A program made the position numbers and the translations under genes. The notes under the pieces are model-generated. The model did not search any database. It was not told the origin of the DNA and saw nothing but the letters and a program-made list of their open reading frames with translations. 64,000 nucleotides of DNA. Origin: Gnetum montanum (lineage: Eukaryota; Streptophyta; Gnetopsida; Gnetales; Gnetaceae). Location: contig MNCI01000921.1 of the NCBI GenBank assembly GCA_015680685.1, positions 109,098 to 173,097 of the forward strand, written 5' to 3'. Each line of letters begins with the position of its first letter. Position 1 is the first letter of the stretch. Below, one piece after another: positions 48,109 to 60,767 of the stretch.

Positions 48109-49206
48109 TAACCTTTTGGTATGTCAAAACCTTAAGGAAAATGAAGAGCATAGAATGTTTGTTGTGGATGATGTGTTTTACAGGACATAAACAAGAACTT
48201 CACATGAGAACTAAGGAGTCAAGAGAAATGAGACTACAATGAGATGAAAAAGTGAGTACTTCATGAGCCAATATAAAAGCATGAATGAGCATGGACTGAA
48301 ATCACAAACTACAAACCAAATGAAGATGCTTCAAGGATTGAGAAGAAGAAAAATTAATAAGAGTAAGCCTTAGAAACAAAATCCTAAGAATTAAGGAGAC
48401 ATCTCTTAGAAACAGTAGATGTCTCTATTCCAAAGAAGACATCTCCCTAGAGACATCCCATATGAGATGTGTCATTATCCAGCAAGACATCTCTCTTGAA
48501 TAGAGGTTGATCTTAGGTAGATGTCCCAACTTTGAAGGAGACATCTACATTAATCATTGGGTATCTATTGCACAAATTTTGAGGAGTTTTTAAAAACTCT
48601 AAGGCTATACGAAGATACCAAATTCTTGGGAATTGGACAAGAACTATTCACATTAAAGTATATCATATCTATGCTTTTGTACTCTTGTTCTTCATTGTAA
48701 CATTGTTTTCTTGGTTGTATGCTGAATTTAGCTTCAATGACAAGGACTTGTAATTGTAGTTACATTATTTCCTTATGTTTTTTTTTCTTTTTATTGATTG
48801 ACCTATGGGGTTAATGTGCTTCTTGTGAAAAGGCATCCTCATTAAGCTTGTTGGGACCTTATGGGATTGAGTGGTTTTGTAGCATCAAAACACTCTAGAG
48901 CATAGCTCAATTTTTTAAAGGTTGTGGGATCCTTGAAACCACATTTTGATCTTGTTGGGACCTTGCAAAGTTGAGTGGTTTCATAGTGACAAAACAATCT
49001 AGTGTGGAGGTCAAAGCTGGTATAGGGTGTGATGCCCTTCAAACCACATTTGATTGAGAAACAAAGGTTGGAGATGTGCACGGATTCTACCGTTTGAGTG
49101 TGGAGTACCCAAGTTGAGGAACAATGTAAATTTTTTATTTTTATGTGGTAGGTACAATTTCAATTGGGAACTTGTTCATCCCCATCTCTCTCTCTCTCCC
49201 CCCACA
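48109..49206 (+). repeat. 5' LTR of the copia element
   Basis: Starts TAACCTTTTGGTATGTC (62631 has TGACCTTTTGGTGTGTC). Homology with the 3' LTR runs to GGGAACTTGTTCATCC near 49175, followed by a CT run. Between 48397 and 48546 it has a cluster of AGACATCT and its complement AGATGTCT. Confidence 0.85.
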
Positions 49207-49230
49207 ACCTCTAAGTTCTTGATACTCAAG

Positions 49231-49242
49231 TGGCATTGGAGC
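49231..49242 (+). other. primer binding site of the copia element
   Basis: TGGCATTGGAGC preceded by ACTCAAG, a decayed form of TGGTATCAGAGC (initiator tRNA-Met). Position and preceding bases are typical of plant copia elements. Confidence 0.65.
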
Positions 49243-49679
49243 ATGGTAATCTCATGTAGATAACTCAACATGAATATGGAAGGGACAAAGAACATCAAAA
49301 TAAAATGCACAAATATACTAATATGATTCATCAAATGCTACATTCAATTCCTATACTTCATTAGTTAAGGTAAGCATTTTATTCCTTCTTCTACTTTCAG
49401 TTTGATAGGCAATAGAGGAGGCCATGTAGCCTCTATAAGAAATTTTGATTGAATGGTTGATAATATATATCAAAATTTGGACAAAAATAAAATTCCAAGT
49501 AATCATTAGAATCATCATAAAAAAATGAAAACTCCTTCATAGAAAGGCATGAGTTGCTTTGTAGTGGAATTATTTCTTTTCAAAGTGTATGCTTTGAAAT
49601 GCAAGATATCTTACATGAAAAATAAATAAATATTACAGCTTTGAATGATAAATGTTCTTACCTTGAAAAATAAAACTCA

Positions 49680-50380
49680 AACCTTATGGCTAAGACTCAA
49701 AGACTAACAAAGATTATTGAGCAGATGAATAAAACATCTTTAGAAAAGGTCAAAGAGCAAGAGGATGTACACCTTAAAGGCTCTACAAGAGAAGGTTGTT
49801 CTAGGTTTGGTAACATGTCATACTTTAGGGCTATAAAATGTTTTTATTATGGAAAATTTGAACATATTCAAACATATTTCTATCTTAGAATGAAACAGTA
49901 CACTTAGTCTTTGCAAAAGTAGCCTAGACAAGGCACTTTGCAGGTTTGGAAGCAAAAAGAGAAACTTGAACTGAACATGATGGCTCAAGTTGCTCTCTCT
50001 ATAGTCAACATGAGCATGTGGTATATTGATAGTGGATTTTTGAGATATATGACAGGAGATAAAATCAAGTTTACCTACTTCAAATATTAAAATTGTGGAA
50101 ACGTTACTTTTGGAGATGGCATTGAGGCTCCTATAATAGGTATTGGTACCATGGGAGAAAAAGGTAAGGGACAACCTATTGTAAATAAAGTGTTCTTTGT
50201 CAAAGGATTAAAGCATAATATTCTAAGTTTTATTAAAATTTATAATTCAAATATCAATGTTACTTTTTGTAAAAAAACCTATAGAATAAAAGACTCAACC
50301 ACTAGAAACACTATGATAGAAGGAGCTAGAAAAGTAGTGTTTACACTATTATTTTTGGAAATGATCCTAACTTTGAATCC
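49680..50380 (+). pseudogene. copia gag end and protease
   Basis: The zinc knuckle reads CFYYGKFEHIQTYFYL with two Cys lost. After a stop, the linker and protease follow: VALSIVNMSMWYIDSGF (active-site Asp-Ser-Gly near 50026), VTFGDGIEAPIIGIGT and VNKVFFVKGLKHNILS. Only about 450 bases separate primer site and this part, so the N-terminal two thirds of gag are gone or unreadable. Confidence 0.85.
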
Positions 50381-50386
50381 AAGTGC

Positions 50387-51480
50387 TTGATTAGTAATAC
50401 AAATGACACTCATATGTGGCATAGAAAGCTGAACCATATAAATAATGAGATTCTTCAGACTTTAGTCACAAAAGAAATGGTTCGTGGTCTATCCAAACTT
50501 AAAGACTTCAATTTAAACACCTATGAAGCATGCCAAAAGGAAAAGCAAACAAGCATAAGGTTTGGTAAGAAAAATCATATATCTACCTCTCATCCCTTGG
50601 ATTTACTTCACATGGATCTAGTTGATCCTTCTCAAACACTTAGTTTGGGAAAGAAAAGGTATTTCTTAACTATTGTTGATGATTACTCTCAATTTACTTG
50701 GGTTTCCTTTTTATATCATAAGGATGATGTATTTGATAATTTCTTAAGAATTTGTAATCAAATTAAGAAAGAAAAAGGCTATGGTATCAAATTCATCAAG
50801 AGTGACAATGGAGGAGAATTCAAGGATGCTAAGTTTGATTAATTTTGTCAATTGAATGACATACTTCATCAATTCTCTACAACTAAAACTCCATAACAAA
50901 ATGGTGTAGTTGAAAAAAGGAATAGGATCTTGAATAAAATGGAAAGAATTATATTGAATGATAGAAATCTTCTCTACCATTTTCGGGTTGAGGAAATTAA
51001 CACTACTTGCTATGTCTCCAACAGAGTTCTAGTAAGAAGGTTTACCTCTAAAACTTCTTATGAATTATGGAATGGTAGAAAACCTTCAATAGGTTATCTT
51101 CGGGTTTTTGGTTCCAAAGACTATATTCTCAATGACAAAGATATCTAAAGAAAATTTAACCCTAAAACTAATGATAGCATATTCTTAGGATGTTCTTCCA
51201 TTAGTAGAGCATATAGAGTCTTCAATAAGAGAACAAATGTTGTAGAAGAAACCATTAATCGTAACATTGATGATAGTGACATTACTTCTCCACAAACTGA
51301 TGATGAAATAGTTCCCATTCAAAAGTTTTCTAGTTCCTCACAAGTACATATTGATGAAAATTTAGAATTAGATAGTGAACATGAGGAAGACAATGAAGAT
51401 GAACCTAAGGAAATATCACCAATTCAACCTAAGATGCCTAGACTTATTAAAACACTATCTCTCAATGATGTAACTAGATA
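50387..51480 (+). pseudogene. copia integrase
   Basis: The gag-pre-integrase motif MWHRKLNHINNEIL has both His residues. The Cys pair has become YEAC, so the first Cys is lost. The core keeps its catalytic residues: Asp in LLHMDLVDP, Asp in IKSDNGGEF, and Glu in QNGVVEKRNR after an intervening stop. It continues with VSNRVLVRRFTSKTSYELW and WNGRKPSIGYLRVFGS, the usual copia C-terminal part, up to an acidic linker before RT. Two stops (near 50840 and 51148) break it. Confidence 0.9.
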
Positions 51481-51559
51481 AGTACAAGATGACATTTGCA
51501 CTAGAAGCCAAACTAAGGAAATTTGTGCCTATTCAGCCTATCTTTCATAATAATAACCC

Positions 51560-51966
51560 AAAAAATTCATAGAAGAAGAAGGTTGGATTTCCACTATGCA
51601 AGAAGAACTAAATCAATTCACTAGAAATGATGTGTGGGAATTAACACCAAAACTATATCATAAACCAATTATTGGGACAAATGGATCTTTACAAATAAAA
51701 TGGATGAAAATGAAAATATTATTAAAAATAAAGATAGATTAGTTGAAAAAGGCTACAATCAACAAGAAGGAATTGATTTTGATGAAAATTTTGCTCTTGT
51801 TGTAAGACTTAAATCTATCAGACTTCTTTTAGCATATGCTAGTATTAAGAATATCAAGCTATATCAAATGGATGTAAAAAGTTCTTTTCTAAATGGGACC
51901 ATACAAGAAGAGGTATATGTTGAACAACTTGAAGGTTTTGTAGATCCCATCAATCCTAATCATGTT
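51560..51966 (+). pseudogene. copia reverse transcriptase, first half
   Basis: Open at 51700-51966 with MDENENIIKNKDRLVEKGYN, DFDENFALVVRLKSIRLLLA, LYQMDVKSSFLNG and EEVYVEQLEGFVDP, the first half of a copia RT. The following part with LYGLKQAPRAWY and the Tyr-X-Asp-Asp box is missing on both sides of the insertion. Confidence 0.9.
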
Positions 51967-52497
51967 TACCAAACGCTAATCGTTACTAGGTTACCAAGAG
52001 TTACACGCATGCTCGAAGTGGTTGTGCTTGTGTAATTTAATAATTTTCTTAATTGATCAAAATGAATTGTTGTGTTAATAACAGAAATGCAAAGTGCATA
52101 AAATAAAATAAATGCATAAGAAAATAAAATAAAAGAAATGCATAAGAAAACAAATCTCAAGTGTTGCAAGGATGAATCAAAGAGCTCATCTTTATTGTCG
52201 TACACAAGGTGTGCTCAAGTACATAATGCTCAAATAAAAATTCATCCACACTTACACCTCCTACTACGAGCACTTGGAAAATAATCTAACTTTCAAATAG
52301 ACTACAAGATTTTCACTACTTGACTGCTAAAATACTTCTTTCCAATTGTGCACCTAGGCACTATATTTATAGGCTTGGGAGCAACTACTCTAATAATTAG
52401 AGTAAATCGCTAGAGTAACTTCTCTAATAATTAGAATATATCGCTAAAGTAACTGCTCTAATAATTATAATAATTGCTAAAGTAACTGCTCTCATCA
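51966..52497 (-). repeat. 3' LTR of the minus-strand Athila element, truncated
   Basis: Matches 61132-61663 and lacks the other 364 bases (the U5 side). It is fused directly to copia sequence at TTACCAAAC. U3 has a 34-bp repeat with CTCTAAT at 52388, 52422 and 52456. Confidence 0.9.
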
Positions 52498-52506
52498 TAC
52501 CCCCAA
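52498..52506 (-). other. polypurine tract of the minus-strand Athila element
   Basis: The minus strand reads TTGGGGGTA immediately before the LTR start TGATGAG. Confidence 0.85.
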
Positions 52507-54479
52507 GACTGAATGAAAACTCATCCTTGAGTTCCTTACAAAATATTGGGAAGGTATGGGATTATTGACTAATTGACAACTGATGGTGGAATGGGATGAC
52601 AAACTCAACATGCCTAGTGAATGGATCAATAAGAATATTACAACGTTAGTGTTTGTGACCATTGTGGTGAACACTCGTACATAAATGACATCCAAGCCTT
52701 TACTTGACAGCTTGTAGAGAAATAGAGAGAAAGAAAATGAAGCATGTTGCCGCCAATGCTAAGATTGCGCCTTCCGTTGTTTATCCATAGCCACACCACC
52801 AGACTTGCTCCTTTCATAAATGCTCTAGTTATGGTCCATCCTGAGTGCTTCTTCCAAGCCTAGTCCATTATTTATATGATCGCCATCTACAAACACAACA
52901 TAGTCACAAATGAGCAAGGATAGATAAACCACAATGTAGTTAATACCTTGCCTCGATATGAAGTGCATTGGACGAGTTGTGGTTATGGTAGAAAATGGTT
53001 CAAAGATTTATCACAAGTGACTACCCAAGGTGTAGGGGTTAGGTGAATAGTAAAATAGAGAAAATTAAACAATTTGTGCTAGGGCCCCCGCAACTAAGAG
53101 TGAACCTTTGGTAGCTATAAGATGGAAAAATATGAGGAACAAGAAAGATGGGAAAAAATAACAATGGAAACACTAATAAAATGGATGCCATGGATGGAGA
53201 TGAAACAAGAGATGATTGATTGTAGGAAATTTTTAAGGAAAAGAACTTAACAATTACAACAAAAAAAATGCCAGTGGGTCCTCCCCAAAGTAGGCTCATG
53301 CCTTTTATGCCCTAACAAACCCACAAACCAAAGAGTCCATAAGCTCTAGGAATGTCATTTGGAAGCAAGAGTTAAAAACTTACCCACAAGAATTCACCAA
53401 AGAAAAGCAATGCATCAACCCAGAATGGACTAATGATAAAACTAGCAATGAGGTGGAAAATGGGAAGAAAGATGGAGAGGAGAGAATGGAATGAAATCCC
53501 AAGAATAAGGTTGTGTAAAGCCCCTTGTGTATTTCATGGTTAAGATGACTAAGTAGAACTTCATCCCAAATCCAGACTTAAACCAACCACATTCAGTGAC
53601 CTTGCATCAATACACCTAGCCAATCCATCCTCTTGAAGCAACAAGAATTCCTTTACAAAGAGTGACCACCATCCCGAGGAGAGTGAGATGGAGAAGCAAG
53701 AAGTGAGAAAGGGCCTTAGAGGGAACCTTTAGGCATGGGTAACATGTCTTTCCAGTTTCATAACTAGTGCTTGTATCCCATATTGCTTTATTATTTCTAA
53801 GGGGTATGCTTTAAATTCTCACTTTTCTCCTTTTTTTTCTTTTTTCTTTTTGCATGAGAACCACACCATGCAAAGACTTATTTTTATTCACTCAGCTTCC
53901 TGATTTTTGAACAATGTCAAAATGGTGGAAAACCCAAGAAATAAGCATCCAAGAACCTAAGAGAATGGCCAACACAAATGCATCAAATCCCCTTGAAGTC
54001 ACACCCTTTTCATCCCTTAAGGCTTTCCTTGGTTTGAAAAGTACCTAGCCACCAATTCTTTAACAAGTTTACTTAGAAAAAGGGGACTGTACAGTTCCAA
54101 GCCAAAGGAGACCATAGAGTTGTATGGATGAGTGGATAGCATGGACTCATTGCCTAAATTACCAAAAGAACCATGCCTTAATATCAGCATCATAATTCAA
54201 AGGTAAAAACCAAACATTAGCAATCAATATGATATAATTCAATCCACCATAATGAGCACTTATTAGATGATGAATAAAAGTAAATCAAGCAAACAAAGAA
54301 ATAGTAAAAACATGAACAATGGTGTAAAAAAAATAAGAAAATTTGGAAAAATGTGTAAAACAAAATTCAAAAAGAACTAAGGGCCTAAAACGGTTAGCAT
54401 AGTTTTCCATCTCCACCACAACTGAGTTGGAAGGAGGAAACCCAAAATAGTGAGTAGGGTTGTCCATCAAGAGAGGTAG
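52507..54479 (-). other. 3' non-coding region of the minus-strand Athila element
   Basis: About 2 kb homologous to 37241-39198, for example the shared GGTGTGACTTCAAGG and ATTTGTGTTGGCCATTCTCT-type stretches. Athila elements often have an env-like frame here, but I see none that is supported in either copy. Confidence 0.7.
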
Positions 54480-55623
54480 CATGTGTACTGGTTGTCCTAA
54501 GCTCCTAGAAAGGTTTGGTTTTTTGCACATTGACCAAAAGTTTCTTATTCAAGCTCTCAGGTTTATATATTGTCATGGCCCCCGAAGGAAAAGTTGCATA
54601 AATAATATAAGGTCCTTCCCATAGTTTTTGAAATTTAGTACATTCACATCTATAAGATTCTAGTAGAGAACCTTATCTCTTAGTTGATATTTAACTTTCC
54701 TAATTCTTAGGTCATGATGTTGTTTATTGAAGGCCTTGTGCAATTCGTTAGATGACAAGGTAGCTAATCAGTTTTTATCTAGCAAGTTAAGGGTTACTAA
54801 CCATTGTTTTTGTGCTAGATCAAGGTCAAGGTTGAGGTCACGTGCTGTGGTTAGTGTACAGAGCTCAGTTTGAATGGGAAGCATTGGTATTATAGGGATA
54901 GTAGCCTATAGGGAGTTTCTATGTGGAGTGGTATGCCCAAAGAGCATCATTCAGTTTGGTGCTCCAGTCTTGCCTAAACTTGCTAATGGTTCTTGTCAAT
55001 ATCTTCATAATCTCCCTATTGGTGACCTCTGCTTTACTGTTCGCTTGGGGATGGTATGGTGTAGTCAATTTATGCTCAACCCCTAAGCGTTGCATTAATT
55101 TTTGAAAAGTTACACCTATGAAGTGTGTACCATTGTTTGAAATAAGTGCACGTGGCACACCAAACCTATTTATGATTTGTTGTTGAACAAATTTTGCAGC
55201 TATAGATGATTTACAATCTTTAATAGTAGCTTCTTTGGCCCATTTTTTTAGGTAATCAATGGCAACAATAATATAAGCTTTTCCATTGGACATTGGTGTA
55301 ATTGGACCCATAAAATCAATTCCCTAAATGTCGAAGGGTTCTAACGGTTGACTTCATTATTGCGGATCCTCCATTCTAGCAATCATTCCCCCATGATGTT
55401 GACAGTGCTCACAAGATTAGATGAAATGATGGGCATCTCGAAATAATGTAGGCCAATAATATCCTGCAAGCAGGATCTTGATGGCCATTCGTCTCCTAGC
55501 GTAATGACCCCCACAAGGACCCTCATGAGTGTCTTGAAGGACTCGTAGTTGATCTATATCAAGAACACACCATTGAACCAAGTCATTGGGACACACTTTG
55601 TAAAGTTTCCCATTGATCTTCAT
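54480..55623 (-). pseudogene. integrase of the minus-strand Athila element
   Basis: Zinc finger: His residues in THEGPCGGHYARRRMAIKI and a Cys pair in CEHCQHHG, with a stop in front of it. The core has the first Asp in IDFMGPITP. The second catalytic Asp is Asn (ISNNGTHF, codon AAC at 55137-55135). The Glu is kept in ANSKAEVTNREI. After it come WSTKLNDALWAYHS and a decayed C-terminal part with YANRFRP at the very end. The open pieces are 55623-55417 and 55311-54919. Confidence 0.9.
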
Positions 55624-55647
55624 AAATTACTTCGCTTGGTGAAGAAA

Positions 55648-56200
55648 CTATTGTTTCTTATTAAGGTTTAACTCTTGTGGTGTTTGTTGGGTGAGGAGAT
55701 AGGTAAGAATGCTACTGTACCAGTTTGTCTCCATGGGTGATTGATTATTCACTACTCTAGTAAAGAGAAATTCATCAGGGAAATGATCAGAAATTGGATA
55801 CTCATCCTTTTTATTGTCCCATTGAAACCTAGATAAATGATTAGCAACTACATTCTTGGTTCCCTTGCGATCGATCATCATTAAATTGAACTCTTGTAAG
55901 ATTACAAGCCATCGTATGATATGAGGGCTTACCATTGGCTTATTCATGAGGAACCAGATTGCACTATGATTTATATGTATATATAGTTTATATCCCAATA
56001 CATAGTGTCTAAACGTTTTTAGTGCAAACACTACAACCATTAACCACAATCATTAATTCTTTCTTTGTGGTAGTGTAGTTAAGTTGTGCACTAATGATAC
56101 TTATACTTGCATAGTAGATGTCATAAGGATGCTTCTGGTCATCTAATTGTGTAAGTATAGCTCCTAAAGCATAGTTGGACATGCCAGTCATGATATGGAA
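55648..56200 (-). pseudogene. RNase H of the minus-strand Athila element
   Basis: Two overlapping pieces. 56191-56009 begins TGMSNYALGAILTQ; the family has a catalytic Asp where Gly stands here. The second, 56049-55648, has FALKTFRHYVLGYKLYIHI, then RWLVILQEFNLMMIDRKG and VANHLSRF, the linker to integrase. A frameshift joins them. Confidence 0.85.
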
Positions 56201-57295
56201 TGGTTTAGACTAGTCAGGAGCTTGTAGAATGGGTGTTTCTTCTAGCTTCTATTTCAAAGTTTGGAAAGTTAATTCCCATTCCCTGGTCGACTCGAAAGGT
56301 ACATCCTTTTTCATTAATTTCACCAATGGTTTGGAAACCTTTGAAAAGTTCTCAATAAATCTCCTATAGTAGACAATATGTCTAAGGAATGACTAAATAT
56401 CTTTGATAGTTTCTGGTTGACAGGTAATTCTTTGGATAATTTTGATTTTCTAGGGGTCTACCTCTATCCCTGTGTGTGAGATTTTGTGCCCTAGTACTAC
56501 ACCTTCTTGGACCATCAAATGGCTTTTCTGCTAGTTGAGCCTCAAATTGGTTTCTACACATATTTTTAACACTTGCTCCAACTAGTCCAAGGCTTGATCA
56601 AAGTTTGCTCCATAAGTGGAGAAGTCATCCATAAAGACGTCCACGCCATTCCCTATCTGTTGTTGGAACATGCTTAGAACTAGTCATTGAAATGTTATAG
56701 GGGCATTTCACAACCCAAAAAAAATTTGTTTATATGCAAATGTTTCCCAAGGACTGGTGAACGTAGTCTTGGCTTGGTATTCTAGGGCTATTTGTATTTA
56801 GTTATATCTGCTATACCCATCCAGAAAACTATAATAGTGATGCCCTGTGATGGTGTCTAAGACTTGGTCGAAAAATGGCAATGGAAAGTGATCTTTGAAT
56901 GTTGCCATATTTAGTAGCCTAAAATCTATGCACACCCTTCATTTGCCCCCCTTTTTAGGCACAATAACTAAGGGGCTAACCCATTCATTATCAACAATGG
57001 GTTATATGAACCCAACCTTGAGAAGCTGTTCGATTTCTTCCTTAACTACTTGCTTTAGCTTAGGGTTCAATCATCTTTGTGGTTGTCTTCGGGGCTTTAT
57101 GGAGGGGTCAGTGTAAATTCTATATTGGCATATCCTAGGATCTATTCCAGTTAATTTGGAATATGACCAAGTGAAGTCTTCGGACCATTTATTTATTACC
57201 TTAAGCAGTTCTTCTTTTTGTTGAGGAGCAAGCTTAGCATTAACAATTACCAGTTTTCGATTTTTAAGGAATGTGTATTCCATATCAGTGGGCAA
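56200..57295 (-). pseudogene. reverse transcriptase of the minus-strand Athila element
   Basis: 57295-57071 carries the RT entry (KLAPQQKEELLKVI, DFTWSYSKLTGIDPRICQYR). RT motifs follow across stops: WVSPLVIVPKKGG, VCIDFRLLN, HFPLPFFDQ and HYYSFLDGYS. The active site is intact as VFMDDFSTYG (about 56620-56645), then VLGHKISHTGIEVD and YYRRFIENFSKVSKPL. Stops replace Trp, Gln or Arg codons at conserved places. This is one of the best-preserved RTs in the window. Confidence 0.92.
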
Positions 57296-57299
57296 TGGT

Positions 57300-58240
57300 T
57301 TTACCTCAAGAGGCTCCTACTTAAATTTCTCAGGGATTTCGAACTTCCCTTAGTTGATATTTTCAAGGTTAAGACTTGGAAGTTGGTAGTGGACTTACTC
57401 TAATTCGTCTATGCTATTGATGTAAGCACAAGTCAAACCCTCAGTTGGTTCCATGCATATGAGTGAAATGCTTTCTTGATTAGCTATCATCCACTAGGTA
57501 TCTTCCTATCGTGTGGTCGCTGCATATAGGCATCTTTGTATGTTAATCACTTGTGCACACTGATTGCATGCAAGAAATGCTAAACTTTGCACAAATCATG
57601 ACCTCTACACGCAATTACACCCTATTTCACTATATGCGATGCACAAAACTTTCTTCTTCTTGATCTTTTCAAATGTATCTTCCTTTGATATTTCTAGGGA
57701 AAGGTCATGGATTCCTAGGTGTACATCGATGGTGCTTAGCCATGATCTTCCCATTATGATTGGGAAGTCCCCCTTACCATTGTTTACCTAAATCACTAGG
57801 AAGTCAACTGGGTATGACCACCCACAAATAGTGGTAACAATATCTTCCACCAATCCCAATGGGACAGTGATGGACTGGTTGACCAACTCTAGACAGATGT
57901 TTCTCTTTTTCAATGAAGGCAGGTTCTAGGCCTTGTACATTTCTTGAGAAATCAAGTTGATACGAGAACCTAAATCCAAAAGAGCCTTGCATGGTGCATT
58001 TCTAGTGATTTGTAAGTATATTAGATGACTCCTAGGATTAGAGAATTTCCTGGGAAGGTGGCTAGCTTTGATCCAATCGGTGATGGCATATGTTAGCATG
58101 ATCGTATGCGTTGAGTGTGGTGGTTGAGTTGAAGGGGGATTCGAAGTTTTGATTGATACTAAGGCATCTAAGGAATTAGCCACTTGTGACTGAAAGGGCT
58201 TGGTTATATTTTTGGTTCTAAAGAAAGGTCTTTTCTTCAT
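57300..58240 (-). pseudogene. protease of the minus-strand Athila element
   Basis: Reads DWIKASHLPRKFSNPRSHLI, then the active site ALLDLGSRINLIS, where the usual Ser is Leu (57968-57976), then GWSYPVDFLVI and DFPIIMGRSWLSTI. It aligns throughout with 36400-37240 of the shorter copy. Asp-Leu-Gly instead of Asp-Ser/Thr-Gly makes activity unlikely. Confidence 0.88.
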
Positions 58241-58299
58241 GTGGTTGTTAGAACCAACAGTAGGTTAAGAGTTAATAGCCCTCGTGGCGTTACATTGCT

Positions 58300-60631
58300 A
58301 TGGCTGGGTAGGGATTTCACCTTCCATCATGGGAGCAGGTGGTAGTGGAGCTATTGGTGGAAGATATGCGACTAGATGAGAAGGATGATATGCTTGTAGA
58401 ATATATTCTCTAGAAGAGGGAGTTCCATAATACTTGTGGGCTTAGTAGTGAGGTTGAGGAGTGACATGACCAATAGAGTCACGTGGGGAGATTGGTTGTT
58501 ACACGTAATATCCATATAGGTTAGATTGCTGGTAAGGATATTGTTGCCTTGGTGGTGGCATTCACCATGATTGTGGGTGCTACCACTATTGATATTGCTT
58601 AATCGGTTGTGGTGGAGTTCCACTAGGATAATATGTTAAGGGTTGTTGGAACTGTCTTGGGTTACCTTAAGGATAAGGTAACCTTTGGGGTGCTTGCCAT
58701 TTGTTCAATCATGGATTGAGTGCATACATCCTAGACTCTTGTAGATATGAGATTATAGGGCAAAATCCCTTAGGATGGTCATATTTACATATCTCACATC
58801 CACTATCATTGTCTGTTTTCAAATCCACAACCTCTTCAATGATGGCAACTTTGCTCGTACCCTTGCTACATACATGTTCAACCTCTTTCTTTTTTCTTTT
58901 CTCACTACCTTGCTCTCTAGACTCCTATACTATTTTAAAAATAGCTTGAAATCTATTATCTAGGAAATCCCACATTTGGTCTACATTTGCCAAAACTTCT
59001 AATGTCATCTTTTGGGTAGGAAAATTTTTCCTATTAATCATCTCTTCGAGTGGTGACTCTTCTTCATCCTCACAAAATCTTACTCCCCTCTTTTGGAGGG
59101 AAGGATCTCGGTTATACTCTTCTGCACTTTCTCTCTTTTGTAGCTCACCTTCTTCCTTAGCACCTTGCTCCAATAGTCTTTGAATTTGATCAGACCTAAG
59201 ATCGGATAGTCTCCCTTGGGCATAAGTCCCAAGGGTTCTTCTCATTTCATGCCTAAGCCCATTTATGAGATGGTGCAGTTGATCCCTTTGTGAATAACCA
59301 TGGCCAAGATAATGATGTAACATTGCATAGTATCGACCCATGGTAGCATCCAAGGGTTCATGTCCTCCTTGTCTCCAGCCTTGGATTTGCTTTCTTAGGT
59401 TGGACACTCGGGAGTACATTTGGTACTTATCGTTGAATAATTCTAACATAGTAGTCCATTTATGAATAGATTTCAGTTCTAAGGAATGGTACCAATTTTT
59501 TACTTCTTTAACTAGTGTCCATGGGAACAACTTAAGTTTTTTCCATTCATTCTCTATGTTTTGTAAGGCACACGCATCATGAAATGCTTGTAAACGATTC
59601 TGAGGATCAGCGTTCTATCCCCCTTCAAATCATGGGATGTTGTTCATATCTAATCTCTTGATCCTACTATCTTTCTTATGCCTTATTGGAATTCTAATAG
59701 CCTTAGTTATGTCCAACATACTTCAGATAGTGAGGAGGGGTTCATCGTGATCATCTCATCCATGGCGTCTATGATGCCTATGTTGTTCCCTACTCTCCCT
59801 TCTTCTATGTCATGACTATCTAGAGTGCCCTCATCCCCTTTCCTAGCTATGTCATCTATGACTTCCACTTTGCCTACCTTAATCCCCATGGTATTTTTCC
59901 TTATGAATGCATACAAATATTGAAGGAGAGGATGAAGGTGATGATGAAGGTGAAGAAGAAGGAGAACCATCACCATGATGGTGTCTTCTACCTTCTCTTC
60001 TGCGGTCTCGACCTCAATTGCAATTGCAATCAGAATGTTCACCTTTATCATGTGTCAGTGTCCCTTTTTCAGACCCTTTGTGCTCATGCATATTATAACC
60101 TAGGTTATGAAGAGTGAAATGAAGGTTCTAATACACAACCCCTTGGCCAAAGTCAAGGCGAGGAACATCAGTGTGTGGGTGACTGCCTGAGGTAGGTTCA
60201 CCACCCTCATTTTCGCTTAAGACATGTGGGGCATCCTAGGACCACTTATCCTTCAAAGACTTATGATGTCTCTCTTGTTGCAAGTCCCTTTGACATTGTG
60301 CCTCTGTGGGATAGTATTCTCATAAGTCATGGTCTTTCACAATGTATTCTATGTGTAAGTGCGGCATGCCAATTCGTGTGAGAGCACGAAGAAGCATGCT
60401 TGGGATTGAACGATTGGGAGGTAACACTATGTTACCTTCTAAGTCTCGCCAACACAGTTGTTTGTCTTGATGGATGGTAAAGGTGAAGTTTGGTATATAC
60501 TCATTGGTATGAATATATACGACTTGAACTTGTTGAGGGACAGGCGGATCAATGTCATGTGTATTACACCGTCGATTGTTTCCTATTTCAAACCTAGGCG
60601 GTGAGGTGCTTCTGTATGAAGAAGGAGACAT
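58300..60631 (-). pseudogene. gag of the minus-strand Athila element
   Basis: Start at 60631 (MSPSSYRSTSPPRF), supported by the matching start of the other copy; a Met 17 codons upstream is possible. The N-terminal block has NEYIPNFTFTIHQDKQLCWR, then a His/Asp/Glu-rich linker. The core at 59530-58925 is open for 201 codons (LVKEVKNWYHSLELKSI, LFNDKYQMYSRVSNLRKQI, LHHLINGLRHEMRRTLGTYA). A Tyr/Pro/Gln-rich tail leads to the protease. Frameshifts and stops separate the three parts. Confidence 0.87.
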
Positions 60632-60748
60632 ACTTGTCTGTTTAGTGTGCAATGTATTCTTGTTTATTATTTCCTCAATCAACCCTAAGGATTCATTCCA
60701 ATGATGTGAATGATTCCCTATGTTCTAGTTAGTGCACAAACAACTAAG

Positions 60749-60766
60749 TCTCTGGCAACGGTGCCA
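60749..60766 (-). other. primer binding site of the minus-strand Athila element
   Basis: The minus strand reads TGGCACCGTTGCCAGAGA, one base from the LTR end CTGCTCATCA. Confidence 0.88.
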
Positions 60767-60767
60767 A

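Noticed and set aside
53039-53299. Possible env-like membrane protein in the Athila 3' region
   Set aside because: Only 86 residues; the homologous region of the other copy does not keep the frame.
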